A stretch of DNA of 64,000 bases from the NCBI RefSeq assembly GCF_012641275.1, contig NZ_JABAIA010000002.1, positions 558,001 through 622,000 on the forward strand, written 5' to 3'. Source of the DNA: Chitinophaga varians. Its GTDB lineage: Bacteria; Bacteroidota; Bacteroidia; Chitinophagales; Chitinophagaceae. Shown here in pieces: positions 1 to 8,058 of the stretch; position 1 is the stretch's first letter; the number at the start of each line of letters is the position of its first letter. A program made the translations under genes and the position numbers. The notes below the pieces were generated by a model. It ran no database searches and was not told the DNA's origin. It was given only the letters and a program-made list of their open reading frames with translations.

Positions 1-873
1 GGCAAGAAACGTATCATCGCTGAAACCGGCGCCGGTCAGCATGGTGTGGCCACTGCCACCGTATGCGCGCTGATGGGAATGGAATGTGTGGTATATATGG
101 GCAGCATCGATATCGAAAGACAGGCGCCCAACGTGTCCCGCATGAAGATGCTCGGCGCTACCGTAGTGGCAGCCACCAGCGGCAGTCAAACCTTAAAAGA
201 CGCTACCAATGAAGCGATCCGTGACTGGATCAACAACCCGGTAGATACCCACTATATTCTCGGCACCGCTGCCGGGCCGCATCCCTATCCCGACATGGTG
301 GCCCGCCTCCAGTCAGTGATCAGCGAGGAAATCCGGAAACAGCTGCTCGAAAAAACCGGCAGTGAACTTCCTGACTACGTAGTGGCCTGCATCGGTGGTG
401 GCAGTAACGCCGCCGGCGCATTCTTCCACTATCTCGATGAAGAAGAGGTGAAGCTCGTAGCCGTGGAAGCCGGTGGTAAAGGCGTACATAGCGGCCACTC
501 TGCCGCTACTACGCAGCTGGGTAAAATAGGTATCATCCACGCTGCCAAAACATTGCTCATGCAGACAGAAGATGGCCAGATCACCGAGCCGTACTCTATC
601 TCCGCAGGACTGGACTATCCCGGTATCGGGCCCATGCACGCGCATCTGTACGAAACAGGCCGCGCCATGTTCCTCGACGCTACCGATGATGAAGCCCTGG
701 CTGCCGCTTATGAGCTGTGCAAACTGGAAGGTATTATCCCCGCGATGGAGTCAGCCCATGCGCTGGCCAAACTGAAAGACCTGCCCTTCAATCCTGATGA
801 TGTAGTGGTGGTGTGCCTTTCCGGCCGCGGCGATAAAGACCTGAATACCTATATCCGTCACATGAATAAATAA
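1..873 (+). CDS. trpB: Tryptophan synthase beta chain, 5' truncated by window edge
   Basis: TrpB condenses indole with L-serine to form tryptophan, using PLP, in a complex with TrpA. The frame is open from base 1; the GTG at 46 is internal. About 290 residues are visible, starting just before the conserved ETGAGQHG motif, so roughly the first 100 residues, including the PLP lysine, lie outside the window. The phosphate-binding glycine loop GGGSNAAG and the C-terminal CLSGRGDKD segment, which holds the conserved serine near the pyridine nitrogen, are both present. The stop is followed 8 bp later by trpA. The match to the family is very strong; nothing looks broken in the visible part. Confidence 0.97.
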   Translation, partial: GKKRIIAETGAGQHGVATATVCALMGMECVVYMGSIDIERQAPNVSRMKMLGATVVAATSGSQTLKDATNEAIRDWINNPVDTHYILGTAAGPHPYPDMVARLQSVISEEIRKQLLEKTGSELPDYVVACIGGGSNAAGAFFHYLDEEEVKLVAVEAGGKGVHSGHSAATTQLGKIGIIHAAKTLLMQTEDGQITEPYSISAGLDYPGIGPMHAHLYETGRAMFLDATDDEALAAAYELCKLEGIIPAMESAHALAKLKDLPFNPDDVVVVCLSGRGDKDLNTYIRHMNK

Positions 874-881
874 TCTGGAGT

Positions 882-1655
882 ATGCAAAATCGTATTGACC
901 AATTGTTTGCTGCCAAACAAACTGGTGTGCTGAATATATATTGCACCGCCGGCTATCCGGAACTGAATGACACCCTGCCGGTAATGACGGCCCTGCAACA
1001 ATACGGGGCAGACCTCATTGAACTGGGCATACCCTTCTCAGATCCGCTGGCCGACGGCCCCGTGATCCAGGACAGCGGTACTCAGGCGTTGAAAAACGGT
1101 ATGAGCCTGCATAAACTGTTTGAACAGCTGGAAGGCTTTCGTGAACGTATACACGTCCCTGTTATTCTTATGGGGTATTTTAATCCTGTGCTGGTGTATG
1201 GGGTGGAAGCGTTTGTGAAAAAATGCGCGGAAGTAGGCGTGGATGGCGTGATTCTGCCTGATCTGCCCAAAGCGGAATACGAAGCGGAATACAAACCTGT
1301 CTTCGAAAAATACAATGTATGCCTGGTCTTCCTGGTCACACCCGAAACCAGCGATGAACGTATCCGTCAGCTGGACAGCCTGAGCAGAGGGTTTCTGTAT
1401 GCGGTGTCTTCTTCTTCCACCACCGGTAAAGACAAAGACATGTCGCACCAGCAGGCCTATTTCGAACGCCTGCAGCAGCTGAAGCTGAAGAACCCGGTGC
1501 TTATCGGATTTGGGATTAAAGACAAAGCAACTTTCGACACCGCCTGCCGTTACACCAATGGCGCTATTATCGGCACTGCCTTTATTAAAGCGTTGGGAGA
1601 AGGCAAGGATATTGACAGCACAGTTCGTACTTTTATCGGCGCTATCAAAAACTAA
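882..1655 (+). CDS. trpA: Tryptophan synthase alpha chain
   Basis: TrpA cleaves indole-3-glycerol phosphate to indole and glyceraldehyde-3-phosphate; the indole passes to TrpB. The 257-residue protein is close to the usual 260-270. The catalytic pair is visible in the segment ELGIPFSDPLADGPVIQ: Glu47 and Asp58, equivalent to E. coli Glu49 and Asp60. The C-terminal phosphate site is seen in GFGIKDK and the GAIIGTAFIKAL strand. It starts 8 bp after trpB, and its stop is only 2 bp before hisH, so the trp genes run directly into histidine genes. Confidence 0.97.
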   Translation: MQNRIDQLFAAKQTGVLNIYCTAGYPELNDTLPVMTALQQYGADLIELGIPFSDPLADGPVIQDSGTQALKNGMSLHKLFEQLEGFRERIHVPVILMGYFNPVLVYGVEAFVKKCAEVGVDGVILPDLPKAEYEAEYKPVFEKYNVCLVFLVTPETSDERIRQLDSLSRGFLYAVSSSSTTGKDKDMSHQQAYFERLQQLKLKNPVLIGFGIKDKATFDTACRYTNGAIIGTAFIKALGEGKDIDSTVRTFIGAIKN

Positions 1656-1657
1656 AT

Positions 1658-2251
1658 ATGAAAACAGCCATCATAAAATACAATGCCGGCAATATCCGCT
1701 CCGTGCAGTTTGCGCTGGACCGTTTAGGTGTGAATGGCATTGTAACAGATAATCCGGAAGAGATCCTGTCGGCCGACAGGGTGATCTTCCCAGGCGTAGG
1801 TGAAGCCAGTACTGCTATGCGGTACCTGAAAGAGCGTAACCTCGATAAGCTGATCACCAGCCTGCAACAGCCGGTGCTGGGCATTTGCCTGGGCATGCAG
1901 CTGCTGTGCCGCCATTCGGAAGAAAATGATACGCCATGCCTCGGTGTGTTTGACGTGGAGGTAAAACGTTTCACCTCTCCGGTGGAGAACCTGCTGAAGA
2001 TACCACAGATAGGCTGGAACAATATTACCGGTCTGCATAGCGTGATGTTTGAACATGTGCCTGAAAACAGCTACATGTATTTTGTGCACAGTTATTATGC
2101 AGCACTGGGCGCAGACACCGTAGCGATCACTAACTATGTGATCAACTACAGCGCTGCGTTACAGAAAGATAATTTTTATGCGGTGCAGTTCCACCCCGAA
2201 AAATCGGCGGAACACGGCTCCCGTATCATCGAAAACTTTTTGAACTTATAA
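1658..2251 (+). CDS. hisH: Imidazole glycerol phosphate synthase, glutaminase subunit
   Basis: HisH releases ammonia from glutamine and channels it to HisF for imidazole ring formation. The 197-residue length is typical. The class I amidotransferase triad is complete: Cys77 in GICLGMQLLC, and His179 and Glu181 in VQFHPEKS. The start ATG lies 2 bp after the trpA stop, and the stop is 1 bp before the next ORF, which indicates tight co-transcription and probably coupled translation. Its partner HisF is encoded two genes downstream. Confidence 0.97.
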   Translation: MKTAIIKYNAGNIRSVQFALDRLGVNGIVTDNPEEILSADRVIFPGVGEASTAMRYLKERNLDKLITSLQQPVLGICLGMQLLCRHSEENDTPCLGVFDVEVKRFTSPVENLLKIPQIGWNNITGLHSVMFEHVPENSYMYFVHSYYAALGADTVAITNYVINYSAALQKDNFYAVQFHPEKSAEHGSRIIENFLNL

Positions 2252-2252
2252 G

Positions 2253-3395
2253 ATGCAAATCAGAAGGATCGGCGTGGACGACGCGTTGTTGCAGGTGCGC
2301 AGGGACGTATTGTACCCGCACGCAACACTGAGCGCGGTGACAGTGGAACATGATGCTGACGGCCTGCACTTTGGTGTATTTGAAGGCGGGCAACTGGTGA
2401 CGGTAGTGTCGTTGTTTCCCGGGAAAGGAGAGGCGCAGTTCCGTAAACTGGCCACGCTGCCCGCAGCACAGGGCAAAGGTTATGGGAAAGCCATACTGGA
2501 GCACCTGGCAGACATCTGCCGGAAAGAAAACATCCAACTCCTCTGGTGCAACGCCCGTGACACGGCAGTATCTTTTTACGACCGCCTCGGGTATACCACC
2601 CGGGGCAATTATTTTGTAAAAGACGGTATTAATTTCATCCGCATGGAACTATCATTGGAAAAGCCTGTAGCCAAACGTTTTGAGGTCATTCCCGCTATCG
2701 ATATCATCGATGGTAAATGTGTGCGCCTCACGCAGGGCGATTACAGCCAGCAGAAAATATATAACGAGCATCCACTGGAAGTGGCGAAGGAATTTGAAGC
2801 GCTGGGCGTGCGCCGCCTGCACCTGGTAGACCTCGACGGCGCCAAAAAAGGAGCGGTGGTCAACTGGAAAGTACTGGAAAATATTGCCGGTAAAACATCG
2901 CTGGTAACAGATTTTGGCGGCGGCATCAAAACTGACAAGGACCTGGAGATCGTATATGAATGTGGGGCGGCGCTGGCCACTATTGGCAGCGTGGCGGTGA
3001 AATCGCCCGAGCTGTTTTTTAGCTGGGTGGAAAGGTTCGGGGCAGATAAGATCTTCCTGGGCGCCGATGTGAAAGACGAGAAGATCGCCGTAGGCGGATG
3101 GCTGGAAACGACCGGCCTGTCGGTATTTGATTTCCTGGCTTCCAACATAGCACGGGGCGTGCAAAATATCTTCTGTACAGATATCGCTAAAGACGGCCTG
3201 CTGGCCGGTCCTTCCATCGACCTGTACAAAAAAATCCTTGGCGAATTCCCGGCTATCAGCTTCGTGGCCAGCGGCGGCGTGAGCAATATCGGTGATGTGG
3301 CCGCCCTGCAGGAAATAGGCTGCCATGGCGTGATCATCGGCAAAGCTATCTACGAAGGAAAAATTTCCACAGCGGAATTAAAATCATTCCTCTAA
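2253..3395 (+). CDS. hisA: GNAT acetyltransferase-HisA fusion
   Basis: One uninterrupted 380-residue frame joins two domains. Residues 1-135 look like a GNAT-family N-acetyltransferase: the acetyl-CoA loop is AAQGKGYGKA (71-80), followed by an FYDRLGY motif typical of the fold's end. Residues about 142-380 are HisA, ProFAR isomerase, with catalytic aspartates Asp150 in VIPAIDI and Asp310 in CTDIAKDG. HisA converts the ProFAR intermediate to PRFAR before the HisHF step. The linker contains Met131 (ATG at 2643), so a separate HisA could also arise by internal initiation. The GNAT substrate is unknown. Fusion to HisA is unusual; a cloning or sequencing error is unlikely because the frame is clean and the gene fits between hisH and hisF. 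Confidence 0.93.
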   Translation: MQIRRIGVDDALLQVRRDVLYPHATLSAVTVEHDADGLHFGVFEGGQLVTVVSLFPGKGEAQFRKLATLPAAQGKGYGKAILEHLADICRKENIQLLWCNARDTAVSFYDRLGYTTRGNYFVKDGINFIRMELSLEKPVAKRFEVIPAIDIIDGKCVRLTQGDYSQQKIYNEHPLEVAKEFEALGVRRLHLVDLDGAKKGAVVNWKVLENIAGKTSLVTDFGGGIKTDKDLEIVYECGAALATIGSVAVKSPELFFSWVERFGADKIFLGADVKDEKIAVGGWLETTGLSVFDFLASNIARGVQNIFCTDIAKDGLLAGPSIDLYKKILGEFPAISFVASGGVSNIGDVAALQEIGCHGVIIGKAIYEGKISTAELKSFL

Positions 3396-3407
3396 AATTA
3401 TTGACGT

Positions 3408-4163
3408 ATGCTGACCAAACGTATCATACCCTGTCTGGATATCAAAGACGGCCGTACCGTAAAAGGTATCAATTTTGAAAATATCCGGGATGCCGGTGAT
3501 CCTATTGAACTGGGCGCGCTGTACGCATCTCAGGGAGCGGATGAACTGGTGTTCCTCGATATAACGGCAACGAATGAACGAAGAAAAACACTGGCAGAAC
3601 TGGTTACCCGCATCGCACGGCATGTCAACATTCCGTTTACCGTAGGCGGCGGTATTGCCGAAGTGGAAGACGTAAATGTGCTGCTGCAATCCGGCGCCGA
3701 CAAGATCTCCGTGAACACCGCCGCCTTCAAAAATCCGGGGCTGGTGGACTTGCTGGCACGGGAGTTTGGCAGCCAGTGTATCGTGCTGGCCATTGACACG
3801 CGCTTTGAAGATGGCGATTGGTACGTGTACCTGAACGGAGGCCGTGTGAAAACAGACCGTAAAGCGTTCGACTGGGCCAAAGAAGCGGTCAATCGCGGCG
3901 CAGGCGAGATCCTGCTTACTTCCATGAACAATGACGGTACCAAACAAGGCTTTGCGCTGGATATCACCGCCCAGCTGTCGCAAAACCTGAACGTGCCGGT
4001 GATTGCTTCCGGCGGCGCAGGCACCATGGAACACTTCGTGGACGTATTTGAAAACGCACAGGCAGATGCAGCGCTGGCCGCCAGCATCTTCCACTATAAA
4101 GAAATTGAAATTCCGGAACTGAAAACCTTCCTGTATGGGAAAGGAGTGAATGTTCGCTTTTAA
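3408..4163 (+). CDS. hisF: Imidazole glycerol phosphate synthase, cyclase subunit
   Basis: HisF forms imidazole glycerol phosphate and AICAR from PRFAR and the ammonia supplied by HisH. The 251-residue beta/alpha barrel has both catalytic aspartates, Asp11 in [10 protein letters not shown] and Asp130 in [11 protein letters not shown]. The phosphate-binding loops VGGGI (about 79-83) and ASGGAGT are intact. The start ATG is 12 bp after the GNAT-HisA stop. It shares its barrel fold and ancestry with the upstream HisA domain. Confidence 0.97.
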   Translation: MLTKRIIPCLDIKDGRTVKGINFENIRDAGDPIELGALYASQGADELVFLDITATNERRKTLAELVTRIARHVNIPFTVGGGIAEVEDVNVLLQSGADKISVNTAAFKNPGLVDLLAREFGSQCIVLAIDTRFEDGDWYVYLNGGRVKTDRKAFDWAKEAVNRGAGEILLTSMNNDGTKQGFALDITAQLSQNLNVPVIASGGAGTMEHFVDVFENAQADAALAASIFHYKEIEIPELKTFLYGKGVNVRF

Positions 4164-4184
4164 CCACCGCTGAAATTGCTTATC

Positions 4185-4778
4185 ATGCAAATAGATTTTG
4201 AAAAATCGGCCGATGGCCTGGTACCGGCCATCATCCAGGATGCCGCCACCGGCAAAGTGCTTATGCTCGGATATATGAACCGGGAAGCGCTGGACAAAAC
4301 CCTGGCTGAAAACAAAGTCACCTTCTACAGCCGTTCCAAAAAACGCCTGTGGACAAAAGGAGAGGAGAGTGGCAACTTCCTCCTGCTGCAAGACCTGAAG
4401 GTAGATTGTGACTCTGATACCATCCTCGTGAAAGCCAATCCCGTTGGCCCCGTATGCCATACCGGCGCAGACACCTGCTGGAATGAAGTGAACACCAGCA
4501 ACGATTTCCTGGCCCGCCTGGAAAGCATCATTACAGACCGGAAAAATAATCCTTCCGATAAGTCGTACACTTCCCAGCTGTTTGCCAAAGGCATCAACAA
4601 GGTAGCGCAGAAAGTAGGCGAGGAGGCCGTGGAAGTGGTGATAGAAGCCAAAGACGATAACGATGAACTGTTCCTCAATGAATCGGCGGACCTGCTGTTT
4701 CATTACCTCGTTTTACTGCAGGCCAAAGGTTTTACGCTGGGAGACGTTATAAAGGTGTTAAAAGAAAGACATAAATAG
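4185..4778 (+). CDS. hisIE: Bifunctional phosphoribosyl-AMP cyclohydrolase / phosphoribosyl-ATP pyrophosphatase
   Basis: The N-terminal half is HisI, which opens the adenine ring of phosphoribosyl-AMP; the metal-binding region DCDSDT...CHTGADTCW is visible at about 71-100. The C-terminal half is HisE, which removes pyrophosphate from phosphoribosyl-ATP; its VGEEAVEVVIEAK and ADLLFHYLVLL segments are present. An in-frame TTG exists at 4176, but the ATG at 4185 begins with the family-typical MQIDFEKS and is chosen, giving 197 residues. It is the last gene of the trp-his operon. hisG, hisD, hisC and hisB are not in the window. Confidence 0.95.
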   Translation: MQIDFEKSADGLVPAIIQDAATGKVLMLGYMNREALDKTLAENKVTFYSRSKKRLWTKGEESGNFLLLQDLKVDCDSDTILVKANPVGPVCHTGADTCWNEVNTSNDFLARLESIITDRKNNPSDKSYTSQLFAKGINKVAQKVGEEAVEVVIEAKDDNDELFLNESADLLFHYLVLLQAKGFTLGDVIKVLKERHK

Positions 4779-4780
4779 TC

Positions 4781-4906
4781 AATTACAAATTACGAATTAC
4801 GAATTTGGGGCTTACTGGTAAGCGAGAGTGTTTTACATATGTATTTTTTGTAAAGACGCTTTTTCCTGCCAGTAAGCCCCAAATTCGTAATTCGTAATTT
4901 GTAATT
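4781..4906. repeat. Perfect 38-bp inverted repeat built of ATTACGAATT-type units
   Basis: The left arm (4781-4818) and right arm (4869-4906) are exact reverse complements over 38 bases, separated by a 50-base loop. The outer part of each arm is made of short repeated units close to AATTACGAATTACGAATT; the inner part is TTGGGGCTTACTGG and its complement. The loop contains a weaker nested stem (AGCG...CGCT around TTTAC/GTAAA). It sits between the stop of hisIE and the first TlpA-like gene, so it could act as a bidirectional hairpin, but no U-run typical of an intrinsic terminator follows. Similar units recur in other gaps of this window. Confidence 0.9.
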
Positions 4907-4953
4907 CGTAATTGTTTATATTCGTCCTAACTAACTAATTAAAATTAATTATA

Positions 4954-6036
4954 ATGAAAGGAATTTTCCTGTTAGCCGCAGGTGCTTTATTATCTGCGGG
5001 TGTTTATGCCCAGCAGGTGTCGGGAACGGTGAAAGGGGCCAATGGCAAGAAGATATACCTGTTCGACGACCAGGATAATAATCCGGATGACTCCCTGACC
5101 ATACAAAATGAGCAGTTTACCTTCAAAGTGAAGGCTGGTAAGGAACCTTCCGTGTATGCCCTGATCATACAGGATGTGAACTATCCCATGTTATTTGTGT
5201 CTGGTGGTGAACCGATCCACTTTGCCACTACCCTGGCCACTTTTCCGCTGGCATCGGCAGTAAAGGGCAATGAAAATACCATGGCCATGCAGGCCTACCA
5301 GAAAGCATTTGACCCGTTGATCAAACGTGCCCAGGACCTCAACCAGGAGGCCCGTGAAATCAACCCGGAAGATGAGCCGGCAAAAAATGCTTTCCGTAAA
5401 AAAGCCGACCAGTTCAGCAAAGACATTGTGAAAACCGGTACTGATTTTATTAAAGCGCACCCTAAAAGCATTGCCAGCATCTGGCTGATGATGAACGAAC
5501 TGCGTTCGCGTGTGGAGCCGGCCGAGTTTCAACAGCTGTTTGACTCGCTGGACAAGTCCATCCGCGAAAGTGCCTACGGAAACAGTGTTACCGCCTACAT
5601 AAAAAGCCTGAAAGCCAATGCAGTGAATATTCCGGCAGATGATTTTGCCCAGGAAGACGAGAAAGGCAACCCGGTTAAACTGTCTTCTTTCAGAGGGAAA
5701 TATGTGCTCGTGGATTTCTGGGCCAGTTGGTGCGGTCCGTGCAGACAGGAGAATCCTAATGTGGTAAAAGCGTATAACAAATATAAAAGCAGAAACTTCA
5801 CCATCCTCGGCGTATCCCTTGATAACGACCGTGACCGTTGGCTGAGGGCTGTAAAACAGGATGGGCTTGCCTGGACACAGGTATCTGACCTGAAAGGCTG
5901 GGGCAATGAAGTAGCAGTGCAGTATGGTATTCAGTCCATTCCTGCCAATATGCTGATAGGCCCTGACGGTACTATTCTGGCCAGGAACCTGCGTGGAGAG
6001 GAACTGGAACAGAAACTCCAGGAAGTGCTGAAATAG
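4954..6036 (+). CDS. Secreted TlpA-like thioredoxin with N-terminal DUF4369-like domain
   Basis: This 360-residue protein begins with a signal peptide (cleavage near VYA-QQ, residue 19). Residues about 20-230 form a DUF4369-like beta domain and helical linker of unknown function. Residues about 235-360 are a TlpA/ResA-type thioredoxin domain with the redox motif WCGPC (Cys260, Cys263) in the context VDFWASWCGPCRQENP and the cis-proline segment QSIPANML. It is expected to act as a periplasmic thiol-disulfide reductant; the substrate is unknown. The next gene is a paralog with near-identical thioredoxin layout. The start ATG follows a short AT-rich leader after the 38-bp inverted repeat. Confidence 0.92.
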   Translation: MKGIFLLAAGALLSAGVYAQQVSGTVKGANGKKIYLFDDQDNNPDDSLTIQNEQFTFKVKAGKEPSVYALIIQDVNYPMLFVSGGEPIHFATTLATFPLASAVKGNENTMAMQAYQKAFDPLIKRAQDLNQEAREINPEDEPAKNAFRKKADQFSKDIVKTGTDFIKAHPKSIASIWLMMNELRSRVEPAEFQQLFDSLDKSIRESAYGNSVTAYIKSLKANAVNIPADDFAQEDEKGNPVKLSSFRGKYVLVDFWASWCGPCRQENPNVVKAYNKYKSRNFTILGVSLDNDRDRWLRAVKQDGLAWTQVSDLKGWGNEVAVQYGIQSIPANMLIGPDGTILARNLRGEELEQKLQEVLK

Positions 6037-6054
6037 CCGCTTATCAAAATCAGG

Positions 6055-6085
6055 TTGTCAATCCGAGCCTGATTTATCAAATTTG
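6055..6085 (+). promoter_or_regulatory. Candidate Bacteroidota-type promoter for the second TlpA-like gene
   Basis: A TTG at 6055-6057 and the box CAAATTTG at 6078-6085 are separated by 20 bases. This resembles the TTTG...TAnnTTTG pattern used by the primary sigma factor of Bacteroidota, with one mismatch in the -7 box. It lies 27 bp upstream of the next ATG, suggesting that the two TlpA-like genes can be transcribed separately. Confidence 0.4.
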
Positions 6086-6111
6086 TTATTCGTCAAAAAA
6101 ATTAAAAACCA

Positions 6112-7254
6112 ATGAAGAGATATTTTGTGGGGATCGCCCTACTGATGCCAGCCGTAACATTGTTTGCCCAGGAGAAAAAAGCCGGAGCAGCAGGCAAACC
6201 ATATACTATCCAGGGAACTATTTCTGAACAAAAAACGCCCGCAACCGTATTCCTCAGAATGCGCAAAGGCTCAGAAATGGTAACCGACAGCGCCCAGATA
6301 AAAGACGGTAAGTTCACTTTCTCCGGTACGCTGGAAGAACCACTGCTGGCCAGTCTGATGCTGGTACAGCGCGGTGGCGAAAAACCGGTTTCCATGGGCC
6401 GTGATCTGCTGGCGGTATTTCTGGATAAAGGCAATATCATGGTGACTACCACTGACTCTATCAGCAAAGCCACTGTCAGCGGCTCTCCTGCCAATGAGGA
6501 CTATAAACACCTGCAGGAGCAACTGAAAGAAGTCAACGAGAAAGGTGCGGCACTGCAACAACAGTACCGTGAACTGGCCAAAAATAAAGACGAAGAAGGT
6601 ATCAAAAAACTGGAAGCAGCTTACGATGCACTGGACGCAGAAGAGAAAAAAATCGAGAACGATTTCTTCGCTAAAAACGCCAACTCTCCGATAGCACTGT
6701 ATGTGCTGAACCAGGTGGCCGGTTATGATATCAATCCAGCTGAAGTAACGCCACTGTTCAAAAAACTGAGCAAAGAAGCGAAAAACTCCCCTTCCGGTAA
6801 AGAGTTCGCCAAACGTCTCGAGTCTGCCCGTAAAACGGCTGTAGGCCAGTCTGCGCTGGAATTTGCACAGGCAGATGCTGGTGGTAAAAATATCAGCCTG
6901 TCTTCCTTCCGCGGAAAATATGTACTGGTTGATTTCTGGGCCAGCTGGTGCGGTCCCTGCCGTGCAGAAAACCCTAACGTGGTAAAAGCATACGACAAAT
7001 TCAAAGACAAAGGTTTCGAAATCCTGGGTGTTTCCCTCGATGATAAAAAAGACAAATGGCTGGCTGCCGTAGAAGCCGACAAACTCACCTGGACACACGT
7101 TTCCGACCTGAAAGGCTGGAAAAATGCTGCCGCTGAACTGTATGGTGTACGCGCCATCCCGCAGAACGTGCTGATCGATCCCAAAGGAAAGATCGTTGCT
7201 AAAAACCTGCGTGGCGAAAACCTCGAAAAGAAATTAACCGAGGTACTGCCTTAA
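6112..7254 (+). CDS. Secreted TlpA-like thioredoxin, second paralog
   Basis: A 380-residue paralog of the preceding gene. It has a signal peptide ending near LFA-QE (residue 19), a DUF4369-like domain at about 32-130, a charged, probably coiled helical region at about 130-180 (rich in Lys, Glu and Gln), and a C-terminal thioredoxin domain with WCGPC (Cys280, Cys283) and cis-proline in RAIPQNV. The two thioredoxin domains share long identical stretches such as FRGKYVLVDFWASWCGPC, pointing to tandem duplication; the N-terminal halves have diverged much more. It is likely a periplasmic reductase or a partner in cytochrome or disulfide maturation. A terminator follows. Confidence 0.92.
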   Translation: MKRYFVGIALLMPAVTLFAQEKKAGAAGKPYTIQGTISEQKTPATVFLRMRKGSEMVTDSAQIKDGKFTFSGTLEEPLLASLMLVQRGGEKPVSMGRDLLAVFLDKGNIMVTTTDSISKATVSGSPANEDYKHLQEQLKEVNEKGAALQQQYRELAKNKDEEGIKKLEAAYDALDAEEKKIENDFFAKNANSPIALYVLNQVAGYDINPAEVTPLFKKLSKEAKNSPSGKEFAKRLESARKTAVGQSALEFAQADAGGKNISLSSFRGKYVLVDFWASWCGPCRAENPNVVKAYDKFKDKGFEILGVSLDDKKDKWLAAVEADKLTWTHVSDLKGWKNAAAELYGVRAIPQNVLIDPKGKIVAKNLRGENLEKKLTEVLP

Positions 7255-7284
7255 TCACTCCGAAGGTTTAAAACAAAGTATACC

Positions 7285-7314
7285 GGGCTGGCCTGAACAG
7301 GTCAGCCCTTTTTG
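7285..7314 (+). terminator. Rho-independent terminator after the TlpA-like pair
   Basis: A hairpin with GGGCTG and CAGCCC outer arms and CCTG/CAGG inner arms (7285-7308) is followed by a run of T. It lies 31 bp after the stop codon. Confidence 0.8.
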
Positions 7315-7325
7315 TTGCCGGAAGT

Positions 7326-7545
7326 CCCAGGGCTGAAGCCCCGGGTCACAATTGGTTTTGATCTTTCCCGGTAAAATGTATTTGTTTAAGAGAAATAGAC
7401 ATTTTTAGCGCATGGTCATGGATTAATTGCATTACCCAGGCACTGTACAACACACATGAAAATTAATCGATGCCTTTCCCTTCCTCAAACCCAATTCATC
7501 AAAACAACCCGAATAACAAAACGTAGCCCAGGGCTTCAGCCCTGG
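7326..7545. repeat. Pair of oppositely placed REP-like palindromes
   Basis: Two related palindromic elements border about 180 bases of non-coding DNA. The first is CCCAGGGCTGAAGCCCCGGG at 7326-7345, and the second is CCCAGGGCTTCAGCCCTGG at 7527-7545, in opposite loop orientation. A third copy is at 60527-60545, more than 50 kb away. The size, palindromy and intergenic location resemble REP elements mobilised by TnpA-REP (RAYT) transposases, but no such gene is in this window. The DNA between the two copies has no credible ORF. Confidence 0.65.
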
Positions 7546-7630
7546 CACTCCGTGTTTTTATTTTTTTATCATTGATAATGAATTATTTATATCAAAATCT
7601 CCCAATTTCTCAAAAAAATATATTTCTATT

Positions 7631-7664
7631 TACGAAACTTTCGTAGATTTACGAAACATTCGTA
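7631..7664. promoter_or_regulatory. Tandem operator-like palindromes upstream of blaI-type gene
   Basis: Two imperfect palindromes, TACGAAACTTTCGTA (7631-7645) and TACGAAACATTCGTA (7650-7664), start 19 bp apart and end 19 bp before the ATG of the BlaI-like repressor. Two dyads about two helical turns apart suit a dimeric winged-helix repressor that controls its own operon. The overlapping box TAGATTTA (7644-7651) could be the -7 promoter element, which repressor binding would then cover. BlaI autoregulation is known for the family; this exact operator is inferred. Confidence 0.65.
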
Positions 7665-7683
7665 GAAAGTTAAATCACGCTAT

Positions 7684-8043
7684 ATGGAAAAACTCACGCA
7701 ACAGGAGGAAGCAGCCATGCTGGCGATATGGAAAACGGGGAAGGGATTTGTAAAGGATTTTCTGGAGAACCATCCGGCACCGGCGCCGCCGTATACTACG
7801 CTGGCATCTACCATTAAGAACCTGGAGAAAAAAGGATATCTGGAAAGCAGAAAGGTGGGTAACGTATATGAATACACGCCTGTGATCGCTGAAGTTACCT
7901 ATAAGAACAAATTCATGAGTGGTTTTGTGAAGGACTATTTTGAGAACTCCTATAAGGAGCTGGTTTCTTTTTTCGCTAAAGAAAAAAAGATCAGCCCGGA
8001 CGAATTAAAGGAGATCATCAAAATGATTGAGAATAGTAAATAA
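7684..8043 (+). CDS. BlaI/MecI/CopY-family transcriptional repressor
   Basis: A 119-residue winged-helix protein. The N-terminal MEKLTQQEEAAMLAIWKTG and the following TTLASTIKNLEKKGYL recognition-helix region match the BlaI/MecI family, which represses its own operon until cleaved by a membrane M56 protease. The C-terminal part, with FVKDYFENSYKELVSFF, is the usual dimerisation helix set. It lies 15 bp upstream of an M56 protein, the normal BlaI-BlaR arrangement. No beta-lactamase is nearby, so the regulated stress or substrate is unknown. Confidence 0.93.
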   Translation: MEKLTQQEEAAMLAIWKTGKGFVKDFLENHPAPAPPYTTLASTIKNLEKKGYLESRKVGNVYEYTPVIAEVTYKNKFMSGFVKDYFENSYKELVSFFAKEKKISPDELKEIIKMIENSK

Positions 8044-8058
8044 CTAAAACCCGGAGCA

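Noticed and set aside
313..645. Minus-strand ORF of 110 residues inside trpB, and many similar ORFs opposite strong genes
   Set aside because: Each lies inside a gene with clear family motifs; the reverse-frame products have atypical composition and no motifs.
3384..4703. 439-residue minus-strand ORF across hisF and hisIE
   Set aside because: It is long, but it runs opposite two unmistakable histidine genes; the product is rich in His, Phe and Gln with no recognisable domain, as expected from reading the opposite strand of GC-rich coding DNA.
7346..7526. Possible small RNA or ORF between the REP-like palindromes
   Set aside because: No ORF, promoter or stable structure beyond the palindromes could be supported.
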